This document shows, one piece after another, positions 26,468 to 35,667 of a stretch of 64,000 nt of DNA. The stretch is from positions 1-64,000 of the forward strand of contig CAZWXI010000005.1 in NCBI GenBank assembly GCA_964637845.1, given 5' to 3'. Made by a program: the position numbers and the translations under genes. Source of the DNA: PGYU01 sp964637845 (lineage in GTDB: Bacteria > Bacteroidota > Ignavibacteria > Kapaibacteriales > UBA2268). How positions within the stretch are numbered: position 1 is the first letter of the stretch; every line of letters begins with the position of its first letter. The notes below the pieces were generated by a model. That model had not been told where the DNA came from. It saw nothing but the letters and a program-made list of their open reading frames with translations, and did no database searches.

Positions 26468-27732
26468 TCCTTCGCTTTGCCTATTGATACATAATCAAGC
26501 TCAGCACTATTCACGGGTTCATTCAGCAGTATTTCATCTTCCTTGGTTATTCCCGAAACAATGACTACCTGATTTTGATTCATTGTTCCGATTTCAACTT
26601 GCTGTTTGATGATTTTGCCTTTTTGCTTTTTATAGACAATATGCTTTCTTTCATTATCTATGATTTCCGTGTGTAGTGCCTCGATTGGAATAAAAAGAAC
26701 ATTGTTCAATTTTTCGATTAGTATTTCATTGCTTGTTGTCATTGATGGAAGCAGTGATGAGTCCGATTCACTTAATTCCACTATTACCTCAAAAACTTTT
26801 GCATTCGAGCCGCGACGCTGTTCGCCGATATTTGCAACTTTGACCACTTTACCCGTAATTTTTTTATCGGGATTTGCATCCAATCTGATTTGAACACTCT
26901 GATTTTCCTTGATTTTCTGTATATCAACTTCGTTGACAAAAGTGATTGATTCCATGATTGTCAAATCTGGCAATGTTGCTACGATTGGATACCATGCATC
27001 AATTGTAGAACCAACGACTTTGCGCCTTCCGTCCCATTCTCTTGCATAAATTACCATACCCTCGGCAGGTGCCATAATGGTAAATTGCCCAAGAACCTCA
27101 TTGTATTGCTGTAACTTTTGTTGCTCTTTTATCAAATCTGTATAAATGACATTTATTTTGGCAATTGCTTGTTTGACTTTGGTTTGATAATTTTTTAATG
27201 ATTGATTATAGTTTCGTTGGATTCGTTCATAATCAATTTCAGCTTGCCTGATTACCGATGGTGCTTCGTACTTCGAAAGTTCGATTTGGAGCTTTCTTTC
27301 TTCCATGCTGAATTTAAGATTTTCAAGTTCATCTCTGGCGCTGGATAAAGTAAGCGAACTGTCTAATTTGGCTTGCAGGAATTGAGATTCATTCTTTTGA
27401 ATATTGAGTTGAATCTCTTTTATTTTACTCATGATTTCGGACTTATCCAACTCTGCGACAAAATCACCCTCTTTGACTATAGTGCCTTCGTCAACTATTT
27501 TGTTTATTTTCATTTGCCAGATACCTACGGAGCGGGCATTTTGAGGACCTCTTATTTCCATACTGTTCTTGGCTCTAAGTTCACCCGTAGTTGTCACAAC
27601 AGAAGCAAACTCACCAAATGACGGATGGATGGTTATGTACTCAGAATTAACGGGTTTCAAATATTCAAAATAAGCCCAAACGGCACTTACGATAAGCACC
27701 AAAATAATAAAAATAATAATAAGTTTTTTCAT
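26464..27732 (-). CDS. HlyD/MacA-type periplasmic adaptor
   Basis: 422 aa. It has an N-terminal membrane anchor (about 4-21), a barrel-sandwich domain split around a helical hairpin (about 100-205, with much Glu/Lys/Gln), then beta-barrel and membrane-proximal domains (TIMAPAEGMVIYAREWDGRR, TGKVVKVANIGEQRRG, LLNEPVNS). It would bridge the permease and TolC. It overlaps the permease start by 4 bp and follows mltG by 58 bp. Confidence 0.88.
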   Translation of the reverse strand: MKKLIIIFIILVLIVSAVWAYFEYLKPVNSEYITIHPSFGEFASVVTTTGELRAKNSMEIRGPQNARSVGIWQMKINKIVDEGTIVKEGDFVAELDKSEIMSKIKEIQLNIQKNESQFLQAKLDSSLTLSSARDELENLKFSMEERKLQIELSKYEAPSVIRQAEIDYERIQRNYNQSLKNYQTKVKQAIAKINVIYTDLIKEQQKLQQYNEVLGQFTIMAPAEGMVIYAREWDGRRKVVGSTIDAWYPIVATLPDLTIMESITFVNEVDIQKIKENQSVQIRLDANPDKKITGKVVKVANIGEQRRGSNAKVFEVIVELSESDSSLLPSMTTSNEILIEKLNNVLFIPIEALHTEIIDNERKHIVYKKQKGKIIKQQVEIGTMNQNQVVIVSGITKEDEILLNEPVNSAELDYVSIGKAKE

Positions 27733-27790
27733 ATTGTTAGTACGTATGATTCAAAAATCAGTTTCAATCAATAATTATGACGATTGTTTG

Positions 27791-28807
27791 CTAATTTTCT
27801 ATTCTATTTCGTTCCCTAAATTCTCTAACAAATTCCAAATGTCCAGAATATGTCTCCGAAAAATTGTGCCAACCTGACGCATCAGGTGCTGCTACCATAT
27901 ATAAATAATTATGAGTTTCGGGTTCAACCGCTGCTATGATTGAATTTTTCCCGGGGTTGTTTATTGGACCGGGTGGCAATCCTGGATATTTATAAGTGTT
28001 GTACTTGTTATCATAGCTCAAATCACTGTATAGAAGCCGTCTTTTTATACCCAACGCATATTGAACTGTTGGGTCAGCTTGTAAGAGCATATTCTTTTTT
28101 AACCTGTTATGATATAATCCGCTGACCTTCTTCTTTTCGGCGTTAATAGGGGTCTCGGCTTCGATTATAGATGCAAGCGTCAGAATTTCATGTCTGTTTA
28201 AATTAAACCGATTTCCTTTTTCTGCTAGGTTATGTACGAATAATTTATCTTGTTCATTTAATAGTCTGTTCAAGATAGTTTTTTCATCCACATTGGGATA
28301 GAAATCATATGTGTTCGGCTGCAAGTAGCCCTCTAAAGTTTTACCCGGAATACCTCGGACACTGAGTAGTGAGTCTGACTCGCATAACTTGATGAATTTC
28401 TGTTTGTCTATTTTTGTGTTTTTTGATACAATGTCGGCGATTTCACGGTAATTGAGTCCTTCGGGTATGGTAATTCTAATTGTGTATTGGTGTGTTCCGT
28501 GTGTCAGAGCATCAATGATTTGTGAATTCGTCATCAATGTATCAAATTTGTAAAATCCGGCTTTAATGAATTTTTTATCAAAATAGGCTATGCAGCTTAT
28601 GTAGAATTTGTAGAACCATGAGGGTTCGAGAGCGCCTTTTGAGTTCATTATATTAAGTATCGATTCTGAGCTGCTGCCACGCTTTATTTCGGTTATATCA
28701 CCGGATGAAAAGCGAATACTTTTATTCAAACTGCTTGTAACAGTAAAATATGCTCCCGAAATTAAAAGTATAAAAAATATTATGACTATAGTTGAAATAT
28801 TCTTCAT
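27791..28807 (-). CDS. mltG: Endolytic murein transglycosylase MltG
   Basis: 338 aa. An N-terminal membrane helix (about 4-26) is followed by a LysM-like region and the YceG catalytic domain. The catalytic glutamate is Glu216 in LASIIEAET. Conserved QADPTVQYALG and YNTYKYPGLPPGPINNPG follow. MltG cuts nascent glycan strands and ends their elongation. It is the first gene of a minus-strand run leading into the efflux genes. The mRNA leader would carry a hexanucleotide tandem repeat (28833-28872). Confidence 0.95.
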   Translation of the reverse strand: MKNISTIVIIFFILLISGAYFTVTSSLNKSIRFSSGDITEIKRGSSSESILNIMNSKGALEPSWFYKFYISCIAYFDKKFIKAGFYKFDTLMTNSQIIDALTHGTHQYTIRITIPEGLNYREIADIVSKNTKIDKQKFIKLCESDSLLSVRGIPGKTLEGYLQPNTYDFYPNVDEKTILNRLLNEQDKLFVHNLAEKGNRFNLNRHEILTLASIIEAETPINAEKKKVSGLYHNRLKKNMLLQADPTVQYALGIKRRLLYSDLSYDNKYNTYKYPGLPPGPINNPGKNSIIAAVEPETHNYLYMVAAPDASGWHNFSETYSGHLEFVREFRERNRIEN

Positions 28808-28832
28808 ATGTTATCGTCTTCATATACAATTT

Positions 28833-28872
28833 AAATATAAATATAAATATAAATATAAATATAAATATAAAT
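28833..28872. repeat. Tandem hexanucleotide repeat (AAATAT)n
   Basis: Six perfect copies of AAATAT plus a partial seventh. It lies in the 112-bp gap between divergent mltG and osmC, downstream of the mltG -7 box and upstream of the osmC ribosome-binding site. Such arrays can change copy number by slippage. Confidence 0.9.
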
Positions 28873-28879
28873 TATTATT

Positions 28880-28887
28880 CAAAAATA
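28880..28887 (-). promoter_or_regulatory. -7 promoter box (TATTTTTG) for mltG
   Basis: A perfect TAnnTTTG match on the minus strand. Transcription from it would begin at the edge of the AAATAT array, so the array would form most of the 5' leader. Confidence 0.45.
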
Positions 28888-28919
28888 TCAAATTTTCAAA
28901 CATTAAAGGATAAAACAAT

Positions 28920-29318
28920 ATGTCAATCAGAGTTTTTTTCCCTGGTAATAAGAAAGTATATGCAGAATACAACGGCTTTACTATCCAAACAGACCAACCC
29001 ATAAGAGCAGGCGGAGATGGCTCTGCCCCATCGCCGTATGATTATTTTTTGGTATCCTTGGCAACATGTGGAGGTATATTCGTAAAAGGTTATTGCGATA
29101 GTCGCGGCATACCCGCCGATGACATCGAGCTTGTCCAAAATTTAGAATACGACTCGGTAAATAAAAGGATTTCAAAAGTCAAAATTGATGTCCTCGTACC
29201 ACCCGATTTTCCGCAGGACCACTATAAGGCATTGGTGAATGTTGTAAATCATTGCTCAGTCAAGAAAACAATTTTCGACCCGCCCGAATTCGTTGTCGAG
29301 ACAAAAGTTAAAAAATAA
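28920..29318 (+). CDS. OsmC-family peroxiredoxin-like protein
   Basis: 132 aa. It has SPYDYFLVSLATCGG (Cys50) and VNHCSVKKTI (Cys112), the two reactive cysteines of OsmC/Ohr proteins that reduce organic hydroperoxides. It is cytosolic. An AAAGGA ribosome-binding site precedes the ATG. It stands alone, divergent from mltG. Confidence 0.9.
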   Translation: MSIRVFFPGNKKVYAEYNGFTIQTDQPIRAGGDGSAPSPYDYFLVSLATCGGIFVKGYCDSRGIPADDIELVQNLEYDSVNKRISKVKIDVLVPPDFPQDHYKALVNVVNHCSVKKTIFDPPEFVVETKVKK

Positions 29319-29345
29319 ACAGCCTATCTGAAGAGATTTTTAAAT

Positions 29346-29353
29346 TACTTTTG
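29346..29353 (+). promoter_or_regulatory. -7 promoter box (TACTTTTG) for ychF
   Basis: A perfect TAnnTTTG match, 29 nt before the ychF ATG. No TTTG at the usual -33 spacing. Confidence 0.4.
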
Positions 29354-29382
29354 CAATTTATTCATTAGCAAAAGTGTAAATT

Positions 29383-30492
29383 ATGCCCGTTAATTGCGGA
29401 ATTGTCGGTATGCCGAATGTCGGCAAAACGACCATATTCTCGGCTCTTACGTCAACCAAAGCCGAGACTTCTAACTACGCATTCAGTACGATTGACCCGA
29501 ATTACGGTAGCGTTGATGTTCCCGATAAGCGTTTATTCAAGATTTCTGAACTTATCAAGCCGTTAAAAACACTCCCAACAACTGTTGAATTTGTTGATTT
29601 GGCAGGCCTTGTACGTGGTTCATCAAAGGGTGAAGGTCTTGGGAATCAATTCTTGGCAAACATAAGGCAGGTTGGGGCAATTATACACGTGGTTCGTTGT
29701 TTCGATGATGAAAATATTCACCATGTCGAAGGCAGCATTAATCCAATCCGCGACATTGAAACAATCGAAATCGAACTTGCTTTTGCAGATCTGGAATCAA
29801 TTAACCGGAAAATTGAAAATTTAGCCAAACAACTTCGTTCAAATGATAGGATGATTGCCGAACGTGCCAAAATTCTCGAACCCGTATTGCAAAAAGTTTC
29901 AAACGAATTATTGGACGGCATACCCTTGCGCAAGATGGAACTTACCGATGAACAACTCTTTGCGATGAAGGACATGAATCTGATTACATTGAAACAGCAA
30001 ATCTATTGCTGCAATGTCGATGAGAAGTTCTTAGGTGCCGATAACGATTACGTAAAATCGGTAAAAGAATATGCAGTAAAGAATGGTTCAGATGTCATTG
30101 TCATCAGCGGTAAACTCGAAGCCGAAATTTCTGAGTTTGAAACAGAAGACGAAAGACGTGAATTTTTAGACTCAGCCGGACTGGATGAGTCAGGATTAGA
30201 CCAATTAATCAGAGCAGCATATCATTCACTTGATTTACAAACCTATTTTACAGCAGGCGAAAAAGAAGTTCGTGCATGGACGTTCAAACGCGGAATGAAA
30301 GCTCCTCAAGCCGCAGGTATTATCCACAGTGATTTCGAAAGAGGCTTCATCAAAGCTGAAGTTTATCATTGTACGGATTTGTTCGAACTAAAAACTGAAG
30401 CTAAATTACGCGAATATGGCAAAATGCGACTTGAAGGTAAAGAATACATCGTAAAAGACGGAGATGTAATCCATTTCAGATTTAATGTCTAA
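29383..30492 (+). CDS. ychF: YchF/OLA1 family ATPase
   Basis: 369 aa. It has P-loop GMPNVGKTT (about 9-17), switch region DLAGLVRGSSKGEGLGNQFL, a central coiled coil (about 125-200) and a C-terminal TGS domain (FTAGEKEVRAWTFKRG to the end). The G4 motif is NVDE rather than NKxD, as expected for this family, which prefers ATP over GTP. It binds ribosomes and is linked to stress and redox responses. Its stop codon overlaps that of the convergent membrane-protein gene. Confidence 0.97.
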   Translation: MPVNCGIVGMPNVGKTTIFSALTSTKAETSNYAFSTIDPNYGSVDVPDKRLFKISELIKPLKTLPTTVEFVDLAGLVRGSSKGEGLGNQFLANIRQVGAIIHVVRCFDDENIHHVEGSINPIRDIETIEIELAFADLESINRKIENLAKQLRSNDRMIAERAKILEPVLQKVSNELLDGIPLRKMELTDEQLFAMKDMNLITLKQQIYCCNVDEKFLGADNDYVKSVKEYAVKNGSDVIVISGKLEAEISEFETEDERREFLDSAGLDESGLDQLIRAAYHSLDLQTYFTAGEKEVRAWTFKRGMKAPQAAGIIHSDFERGFIKAEVYHCTDLFELKTEAKLREYGKMRLEGKEYIVKDGDVIHFRFNV

Positions 30493-31001
30493 AATCCATC
30501 GGTTATTACAATTTTTTCAGCGAGGGATCTGTTTGCCAACATCTGTAAAAGCTCATTTTTGAATGCGTCATACATTTCTCGTTGTTCATTGTCATCTGAT
30601 TGACGAGTAATCGATATTGTATGTTTCGATGTTCTGAACTTAATTGTCAGATATTCATTTACATTTTCAACGTGCTTTGTATTGCTAAACTTAACGTTTT
30701 CAATCGCGTCCCAAGCAAATTTGAATTCTTTATCTTTTTTGATATTACGCTCGTAGATACCGCTATCGTCCAAGACAAATTCAGAATCATAAATCAAAGC
30801 GTATTTGACAACTCCGAAATAAACAACCAGCACCACAGAAGCTATTATAAATACGGCTATCAGATAATCAATATCCTTGTAGGATTTGAGTATGAAAAAA
30901 GTCACAAACATTGCCGGAAGCATTAAAATAAAAAAATATAACATCGAGCGAGTTATTTTTTTATAATCTGTAACAGCAAACCTATACTTAGGCATATTCA
31001 T
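30489..31001 (-). CDS. Small membrane protein with two helices and a PH-like tail
   Basis: 170 aa. Two membrane segments (about 19-38 and 47-68) are followed by a soluble region of about 95 residues with alternating strands (FVLDDSGIYERN, FKFAWDAIENVKFSN) resembling YcxB/PH-like domains. Function is not recognised. ATGs at 31001 and 30995 are both possible. Its stop codon overlaps that of ychF. Confidence 0.6.
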   Translation of the reverse strand: MNMPKYRFAVTDYKKITRSMLYFFILMLPAMFVTFFILKSYKDIDYLIAVFIIASVVLVVYFGVVKYALIYDSEFVLDDSGIYERNIKKDKEFKFAWDAIENVKFSNTKHVENVNEYLTIKFRTSKHTISITRQSDDNEQREMYDAFKNELLQMLANRSLAEKIVITDGF

Positions 31002-31219
31002 TCCTATAATTAACTTTATCCAATCTACAAAATAACAATTTTTGAATTAGAATAACAAATTTTAATTTACTACAAGTATTGCTACCTGTTTTTGCCATCA
31101 GGGTATAGTGGTTCTTGTAAAACATTCAATCAACCAGACATAAAATTTACAAAATAATCCAATTGGGATTATCCTTCGTATTTCAAATGAACAAAATGAG
31201 CGTTTGTTGAAAAGTATTG

Positions 31220-31250
31220 TTTGATTTAATAAGTAAATGATTTAATTTTG
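31220..31250 (+). promoter_or_regulatory. Promoter of ppk2 (TTTG - 19 nt - TAATTTTG)
   Basis: Both elements of the Bacteroidota housekeeping promoter are perfect and correctly spaced: -33 TTTG at 31220-31223 and -7 TAATTTTG at 31243-31250. The ATG follows 28 nt later. This is the best promoter match in the window. The rest of the 277-bp gap before ppk2 shows nothing else. Confidence 0.6.
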
Positions 31251-31278
31251 TTTTGTTAAATTTTATTAGCGCCCGAAT

Positions 31279-32091
31279 TTGATGAAAACAAGTAAATACT
31301 TAGTGAAACCCGGTTCAGAAGTTGATTTGCATAAAATTGATGCTGACGAACATCATTCATACTTAGGTTCGAAGGAAACTGCTTTAGCAGAGATTAAACT
31401 TCTAAATCTCGAACTCGACAAACTCCAAAAAGTTCAGCATGCGGAAAAAAAGCATAAAATTCTGATTGTATTCCAAGGCATAGATGCAAGCGGCAAAGAC
31501 GGAGCAATTCGAAACGTTTTCAATAGTGTCAACCCGAGCGGTGTTTACGTTGCCCATTTCGGAGCGCCAAGTAAGGATGAGTTATCGAGAGATTTTTTGT
31601 GGAGAATTCACTATAAAGTACCTGCAAAAGGCGAAATGGTAATTTTCAATCGCAGCCACTACGAGGACGTTCTGATAGTTCGCGTCCAAAAATTAATGCC
31701 CAAATCTGTATGGCAGAAGAGATTCAAGCACATTAACGATTTCGAAGAAATGCTGGCAGATGAGGGAACAACAATATACAAATTTTATTTACACATCAGC
31801 AATGAAGAGCAGCGCAGACGACTCCAATCACGCATTAATAATCCCGATAAACATTGGAAAATTGACCCTAACGATTTCAAAGATAGAGATCAGTGGAATG
31901 ATTACATCGAGGCATATAATGATGTTTTAATTAAAACCTCTACTAAGTGGGCACCTTGGTATGTGATACCGTCAAATAAGAAATGGTATCGCGATTTGTT
32001 GATTTCTAATATTCTTGTTTCAGAATTATCGGAACTTAAAATGAAATACCCTCTGCCAAAAGACGATTACAAGGGTTTGATAATTAAATAA
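31279..32091 (+). CDS. Polyphosphate kinase 2 family protein
   Basis: 270 aa, one PPK2 domain. It has Walker A GIDASGKDG (about 67-75), the lid-region FNRSHYEDVL, and WAPWYVIPSNKKWYRDL near the end. The family transfers phosphate between polyphosphate and nucleotides; this sequence resembles the polyphosphate:nucleotide phosphotransferase (PPK2-related) subgroup. It is cytosolic. The start could be either of two adjacent ATGs. Its 3' end overlaps the convergent DUF4286 gene by 8 bp. Confidence 0.92.
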   Translation: MMKTSKYLVKPGSEVDLHKIDADEHHSYLGSKETALAEIKLLNLELDKLQKVQHAEKKHKILIVFQGIDASGKDGAIRNVFNSVNPSGVYVAHFGAPSKDELSRDFLWRIHYKVPAKGEMVIFNRSHYEDVLIVRVQKLMPKSVWQKRFKHINDFEEMLADEGTTIYKFYLHISNEEQRRRLQSRINNPDKHWKIDPNDFKDRDQWNDYIEAYNDVLIKTSTKWAPWYVIPSNKKWYRDLLISNILVSELSELKMKYPLPKDDYKGLIIK

Positions 32092-32398
32092 TCATAAATT
32101 CTCTAATATATGACACTGTCCTCTGGGCTTCAACCTGTTCACCGAATAGTTGATTATGTTCAGCCCTCAAATCCGAGGCGAAATTCTTGATGTATCGCTC
32201 ATAATCAGATTTTGACTCAAAGAAGTACCTTGCCCGGAATTGATTACTTTCGTTACCATCTGATTCTACTTCTTCAAACTCAGCTTTCATGAAGCATCCT
32301 GTTTTCAGAACATCATTGATATGTTTTTCAAGCATATATTTTCGCCACTCGGATGCTATTTCCAACTTAACTGCCACACTAACCGTAAAAACAAACAT
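32084..32398 (-). CDS. DUF4286 family protein
   Basis: 104 aa. It begins with MFVFTVSVAVK, then EWRKYMLEKHINDVLKTGCF and NQFRARYFFES, the pattern of DUF4286, a small cytosolic ferredoxin-like-fold family common in Bacteroidota, function unknown. An upstream ATG at 32431 is in frame but lies inside glnS and adds nonconserved residues. It starts 2 bp after the glnS stop, so it is probably cotranscribed with glnS. Confidence 0.8.
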   Translation of the reverse strand: MFVFTVSVAVKLEIASEWRKYMLEKHINDVLKTGCFMKAEFEEVESDGNESNQFRARYFFESKSDYERYIKNFASDLRAEHNQLFGEQVEAQRTVSYIREFMII

Positions 32399-32400
32399 AC

Positions 32401-34104
32401 CTAATTCTCCTTCGACTGAACTTTTGTCCAAGTATCCCTGAGACTGACTATACGATTAAAAACGGGAATATCTGCTGTTGATAATTTCGAATCGACACAA
32501 AAATATCCGATCCTTTCGAATTGATATCTTTCACTTGCATCAGCATCTTTCAACGAAGTCTCCAACTTACAATTTGACATGACTTTCAATGAATCAGGGT
32601 TCAAATAATTGGTGAATTCTTTGCCGTCCTCAACCGAGTTCGGATTTTCTTTCGCAAATAGATGTTCGTAAAGTCTAACTTCGGCATTGATGCAATTATT
32701 TGCAGAAACCCAATGAAGTGTAGCTTTGACTTTTCGAGTATCAATACCGCTTCCGCTTTTAGTGTCTGGATAATAGACACATTGAAGCTCAGTTATATTT
32801 CCTATCTCATCTTTGATAACAGTTTCGCATTTGATTATGTATGCATAACGAAGTCTAACTTCACTTCCGGGTGATAATCTAAAGAATTTTCGGGGTGGGT
32901 CTTCCATAAAATCGTCTCGTTCAATATATAATTCCTTCGTAAAAGCCACTTTACGAGTACCCATACTTTCATCTTCGGGATTATTTATCGCATCAATGTA
33001 TTCTAATTCGTCCTCAGGGAAATTAGTTATAACAATTTTTATCGGATTTAGAACAGCCATTACTCTTTTAGCAGTGCTATTAAGGTGTTTACGAAGCGAA
33101 TATTCAAGCATCGCAACATCAACCACGCTATCTGCTTTAGCAACACCTACCATTTCTACAAAAGTTCTTATTGATTCGGGCGTATAGCCGCGTCTTCTGA
33201 AACCTGCAATGGTAGGCATTCGTGGGTCATCCCAACCATCAACCCAACTTTCCTCGACAAGTTTTAATAATTTACGCTTACTCAAAACCGTATAATTAAG
33301 ATTTAATCTTGCAAACTCAATTTGTTGGGGTCTGTATAAATCTAATTCTATTAAGAACCAATCATACAAGGGGCGGTTGTTCTCAAACTCCAGGGTACAT
33401 AGCGAATGAGTAATGTATTCTATTGAATCTGATATACAGTGAGTAAAATCATACATAGGATAAATACACCACTGAGTTCCCGTGCGGTGATGATGTTCGC
33501 GTTTGATTCGATAAATAATAGGGTCTCGCATGTTTATATTGGGCGATGCCATATCAATCTTTGCTCTTAAAACCATTGCTCCATCTGGGAACTCACCGTT
33601 TTTCATTCGGCGGAATAAATCAAGGTTTTCATCAATAGGTCTTTCGCGATAGGGGCTGTTTATGCCGGGTTCTGTCAATGTACCTCTAAACTCTCTCATT
33701 TGCTCTTGTGTTAATTCACATACGAAAGCTTTACCCTTAAGAATAAGTTGTTCAGCTAATTCATACAATCGCTCAAAATAATCAGAGGCAAAGTATTCTC
33801 TGTCTTCCCAATCGAACCCGAGCCAACGGACGTCTTCTTTGATTGCATCAACATATTCTACATCTTCTTTTGTGGGATTAGTATCATCGAAACGCAGATT
33901 GCACAATCCGTTATATTCCTTTGCCAGTCCAAAATTCAAGCAAATGGACTTTGCATGCCCTATATGCAAATATCCGTTTGGCTCTGGAGGAAATCGAGTA
34001 TGTACCCTGCCTTCATATTTATTGGTTTTTAAATCGTCGTTGATTATTGCTTTTATGAAGTTCGATGCACTTTTAGGTGCTTCCGATGTATTTAGTTCGC
34101 CCAT
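32401..34104 (-). CDS. glnS: Glutaminyl-tRNA synthetase
   Basis: 567 aa class I aminoacyl-tRNA synthetase charging tRNA-Gln directly. It has FPPEPNGYLHIGHAKS (HIGH at about 47-50), RFDDTNP, the KMSKS-equivalent VLSKRKL, and two C-terminal anticodon-binding beta-barrels ending near DIPVFNRIVSLRDTW. The length matches E. coli GlnRS. A true GlnRS suggests the GatCAB route is not needed for Gln-tRNA here. Confidence 0.97.
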   Translation of the reverse strand: MGELNTSEAPKSASNFIKAIINDDLKTNKYEGRVHTRFPPEPNGYLHIGHAKSICLNFGLAKEYNGLCNLRFDDTNPTKEDVEYVDAIKEDVRWLGFDWEDREYFASDYFERLYELAEQLILKGKAFVCELTQEQMREFRGTLTEPGINSPYRERPIDENLDLFRRMKNGEFPDGAMVLRAKIDMASPNINMRDPIIYRIKREHHHRTGTQWCIYPMYDFTHCISDSIEYITHSLCTLEFENNRPLYDWFLIELDLYRPQQIEFARLNLNYTVLSKRKLLKLVEESWVDGWDDPRMPTIAGFRRRGYTPESIRTFVEMVGVAKADSVVDVAMLEYSLRKHLNSTAKRVMAVLNPIKIVITNFPEDELEYIDAINNPEDESMGTRKVAFTKELYIERDDFMEDPPRKFFRLSPGSEVRLRYAYIIKCETVIKDEIGNITELQCVYYPDTKSGSGIDTRKVKATLHWVSANNCINAEVRLYEHLFAKENPNSVEDGKEFTNYLNPDSLKVMSNCKLETSLKDADASERYQFERIGYFCVDSKLSTADIPVFNRIVSLRDTWTKVQSKEN

Positions 34105-34233
34105 CTTCTGAATAAATTATTTTAAAAATAAAAATAGTAATAAAATTACTCTAATATTAAATTGACGAATGAATTCAAGGAAATTTGTTAATAATTTATC
34201 AAATAATTTCAATATATTGCATATATATACTTA

Positions 34234-35460
34234 ATGAAAGTGAAACTTGTAAGACTAAATTTCGAAAATAGCGAAGAAGCCAAGATACCTACTGTCAGTG
34301 AACTGACAGCAAGAATACGCTCTGTATTAGAGAACGATTTTGCTTTTATCTCCGTAACTGGTGAATTGTCTAATGTAACTCTGCATTCATCAGGGCATAG
34401 ATACTTTTCACTTAAAGATGAAGGCGCACAGATTGCATGTGTAATGTGGCGTGGGAAGCATTTGTCCTTTCAACCTAAAGATGGTTTGAAAGTAAAACTG
34501 ACCGGCAAACTAACCATATATCCGCCTCAGGGTAAATATCAAATTGATGTCAATTCAATGCTCCCCATAGGCGAAGGAGATTTGTATCTTGCCTTTATGG
34601 CTCTCAAAACCCAACTCGAATCTGAAGGGTATTTCGATTTTCAGAGAAAGCGTCCACTACCCTATTCAATTATGAGAGTTGGTGTATCAACTTCTCCAAC
34701 TGGCGCCGCTGTTCAAGACATCCTTTCTACAATTTCTCGGAGATTTCCTCTCGTCACTGTTTATTTCAGACCAACATTAGTTCAAGGTGAAGGCTCTGCT
34801 GCCGATATTGCAAAAGCAATAAAGGAGTTAAACAAAATGTCCGTTGACGTCATAATTATTACCCGTGGTGGTGGTTCTATCGAAGATCTTTGGGCTTACA
34901 ACGAACGCATAGTTGCCGATGCGATTTTCAACTCTAAAACGCCAATTATTTCCGCAGTCGGACATGAAACCGATTTTACCATTGCTGATTTTGTTGCTGA
35001 TGTAAGAGCCGCTACACCGACGGCGTCTGCTGAATTAATAACTCCAAATACGGTTGAAGACTACTTTTATCATTTGGATTTATCAACCGATAAAATGACA
35101 AAATCAGTAACCAACGTGATTAACGCTACGAAATCTCTCATTTCAAAAGATTTTGCTTTGAAGGCTACGAGACGCATTACTGAAAAACTAAAAACATACG
35201 ATGGGGTTTTGAATCAGAAAAAGCAACTGCTACAAACTGCTATTACCTCGAAATTTAAATTGATTAACTTGGAATTGAATACTCTTAGCTCCGTAATCAG
35301 AGCTAATGACCCAAAATCGCCACTGAATAAAGGATACGCCTTATTGCAATATAACGGTAAATATATTAATAATGACACTACACTAAATCAATTTACAAAT
35401 ATTGACATTCTCAGGAAAAACGAAAAAATAAATGTTTCCATAAATCAAAAGAAAGATTAA
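34234..35460 (+). CDS. xseA: Exodeoxyribonuclease VII large subunit
   Basis: 408 aa. It has an N-terminal OB fold (PTVSELTARIRSVLE, VTGELSNVTLHSSGHRYFSLKD) and the catalytic domain with GVSTSPTGAAVQDIL, ITRGGGSIEDLWAYN and SAVGHETDFTIADFVADVRAATPTA. A helical region and a short C-terminal segment (PLNKGYALL) follow. Its subunit partner XseB is 3 bp downstream. Confidence 0.97.
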   Translation: MKVKLVRLNFENSEEAKIPTVSELTARIRSVLENDFAFISVTGELSNVTLHSSGHRYFSLKDEGAQIACVMWRGKHLSFQPKDGLKVKLTGKLTIYPPQGKYQIDVNSMLPIGEGDLYLAFMALKTQLESEGYFDFQRKRPLPYSIMRVGVSTSPTGAAVQDILSTISRRFPLVTVYFRPTLVQGEGSAADIAKAIKELNKMSVDVIIITRGGGSIEDLWAYNERIVADAIFNSKTPIISAVGHETDFTIADFVADVRAATPTASAELITPNTVEDYFYHLDLSTDKMTKSVTNVINATKSLISKDFALKATRRITEKLKTYDGVLNQKKQLLQTAITSKFKLINLELNTLSSVIRANDPKSPLNKGYALLQYNGKYINNDTTLNQFTNIDILRKNEKINVSINQKKD

Positions 35461-35463
35461 GAA

Positions 35464-35658
35464 ATGATATTTGAAGAAAAAATAAAACGAATTGACCAAA
35501 TTGCAGGTTTGCTCGATGAGGGCAATTTATCGCTTGACGAAATGACAAATCTCTACGAAGAAGGACTTAAACTCGCTGCCGAATGTAGAGAATACATTGA
35601 AAAAGCCGAGTTGAAAATTATAGATATAACAAATAAATACAGCGAGCCAAATTCTTAG
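35464..35658 (+). CDS. xseB: Exodeoxyribonuclease VII small subunit
   Basis: 64 aa, typical of XseB. It has the conserved LDEGNLSLDEMTNLYEEGLKL followed by a helix. Several copies bind one XseA. A 3-bp gap to xseA indicates a two-gene operon. Confidence 0.95.
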   Translation: MIFEEKIKRIDQIAGLLDEGNLSLDEMTNLYEEGLKLAAECREYIEKAELKIIDITNKYSEPNS

Positions 35659-35667
35659 GTCAAAGTA

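Noticed and set aside
28833..28872. CRISPR array
   Set aside because: The repeats are 6 bp, directly abutting, with no spacers and no cas genes in the window.
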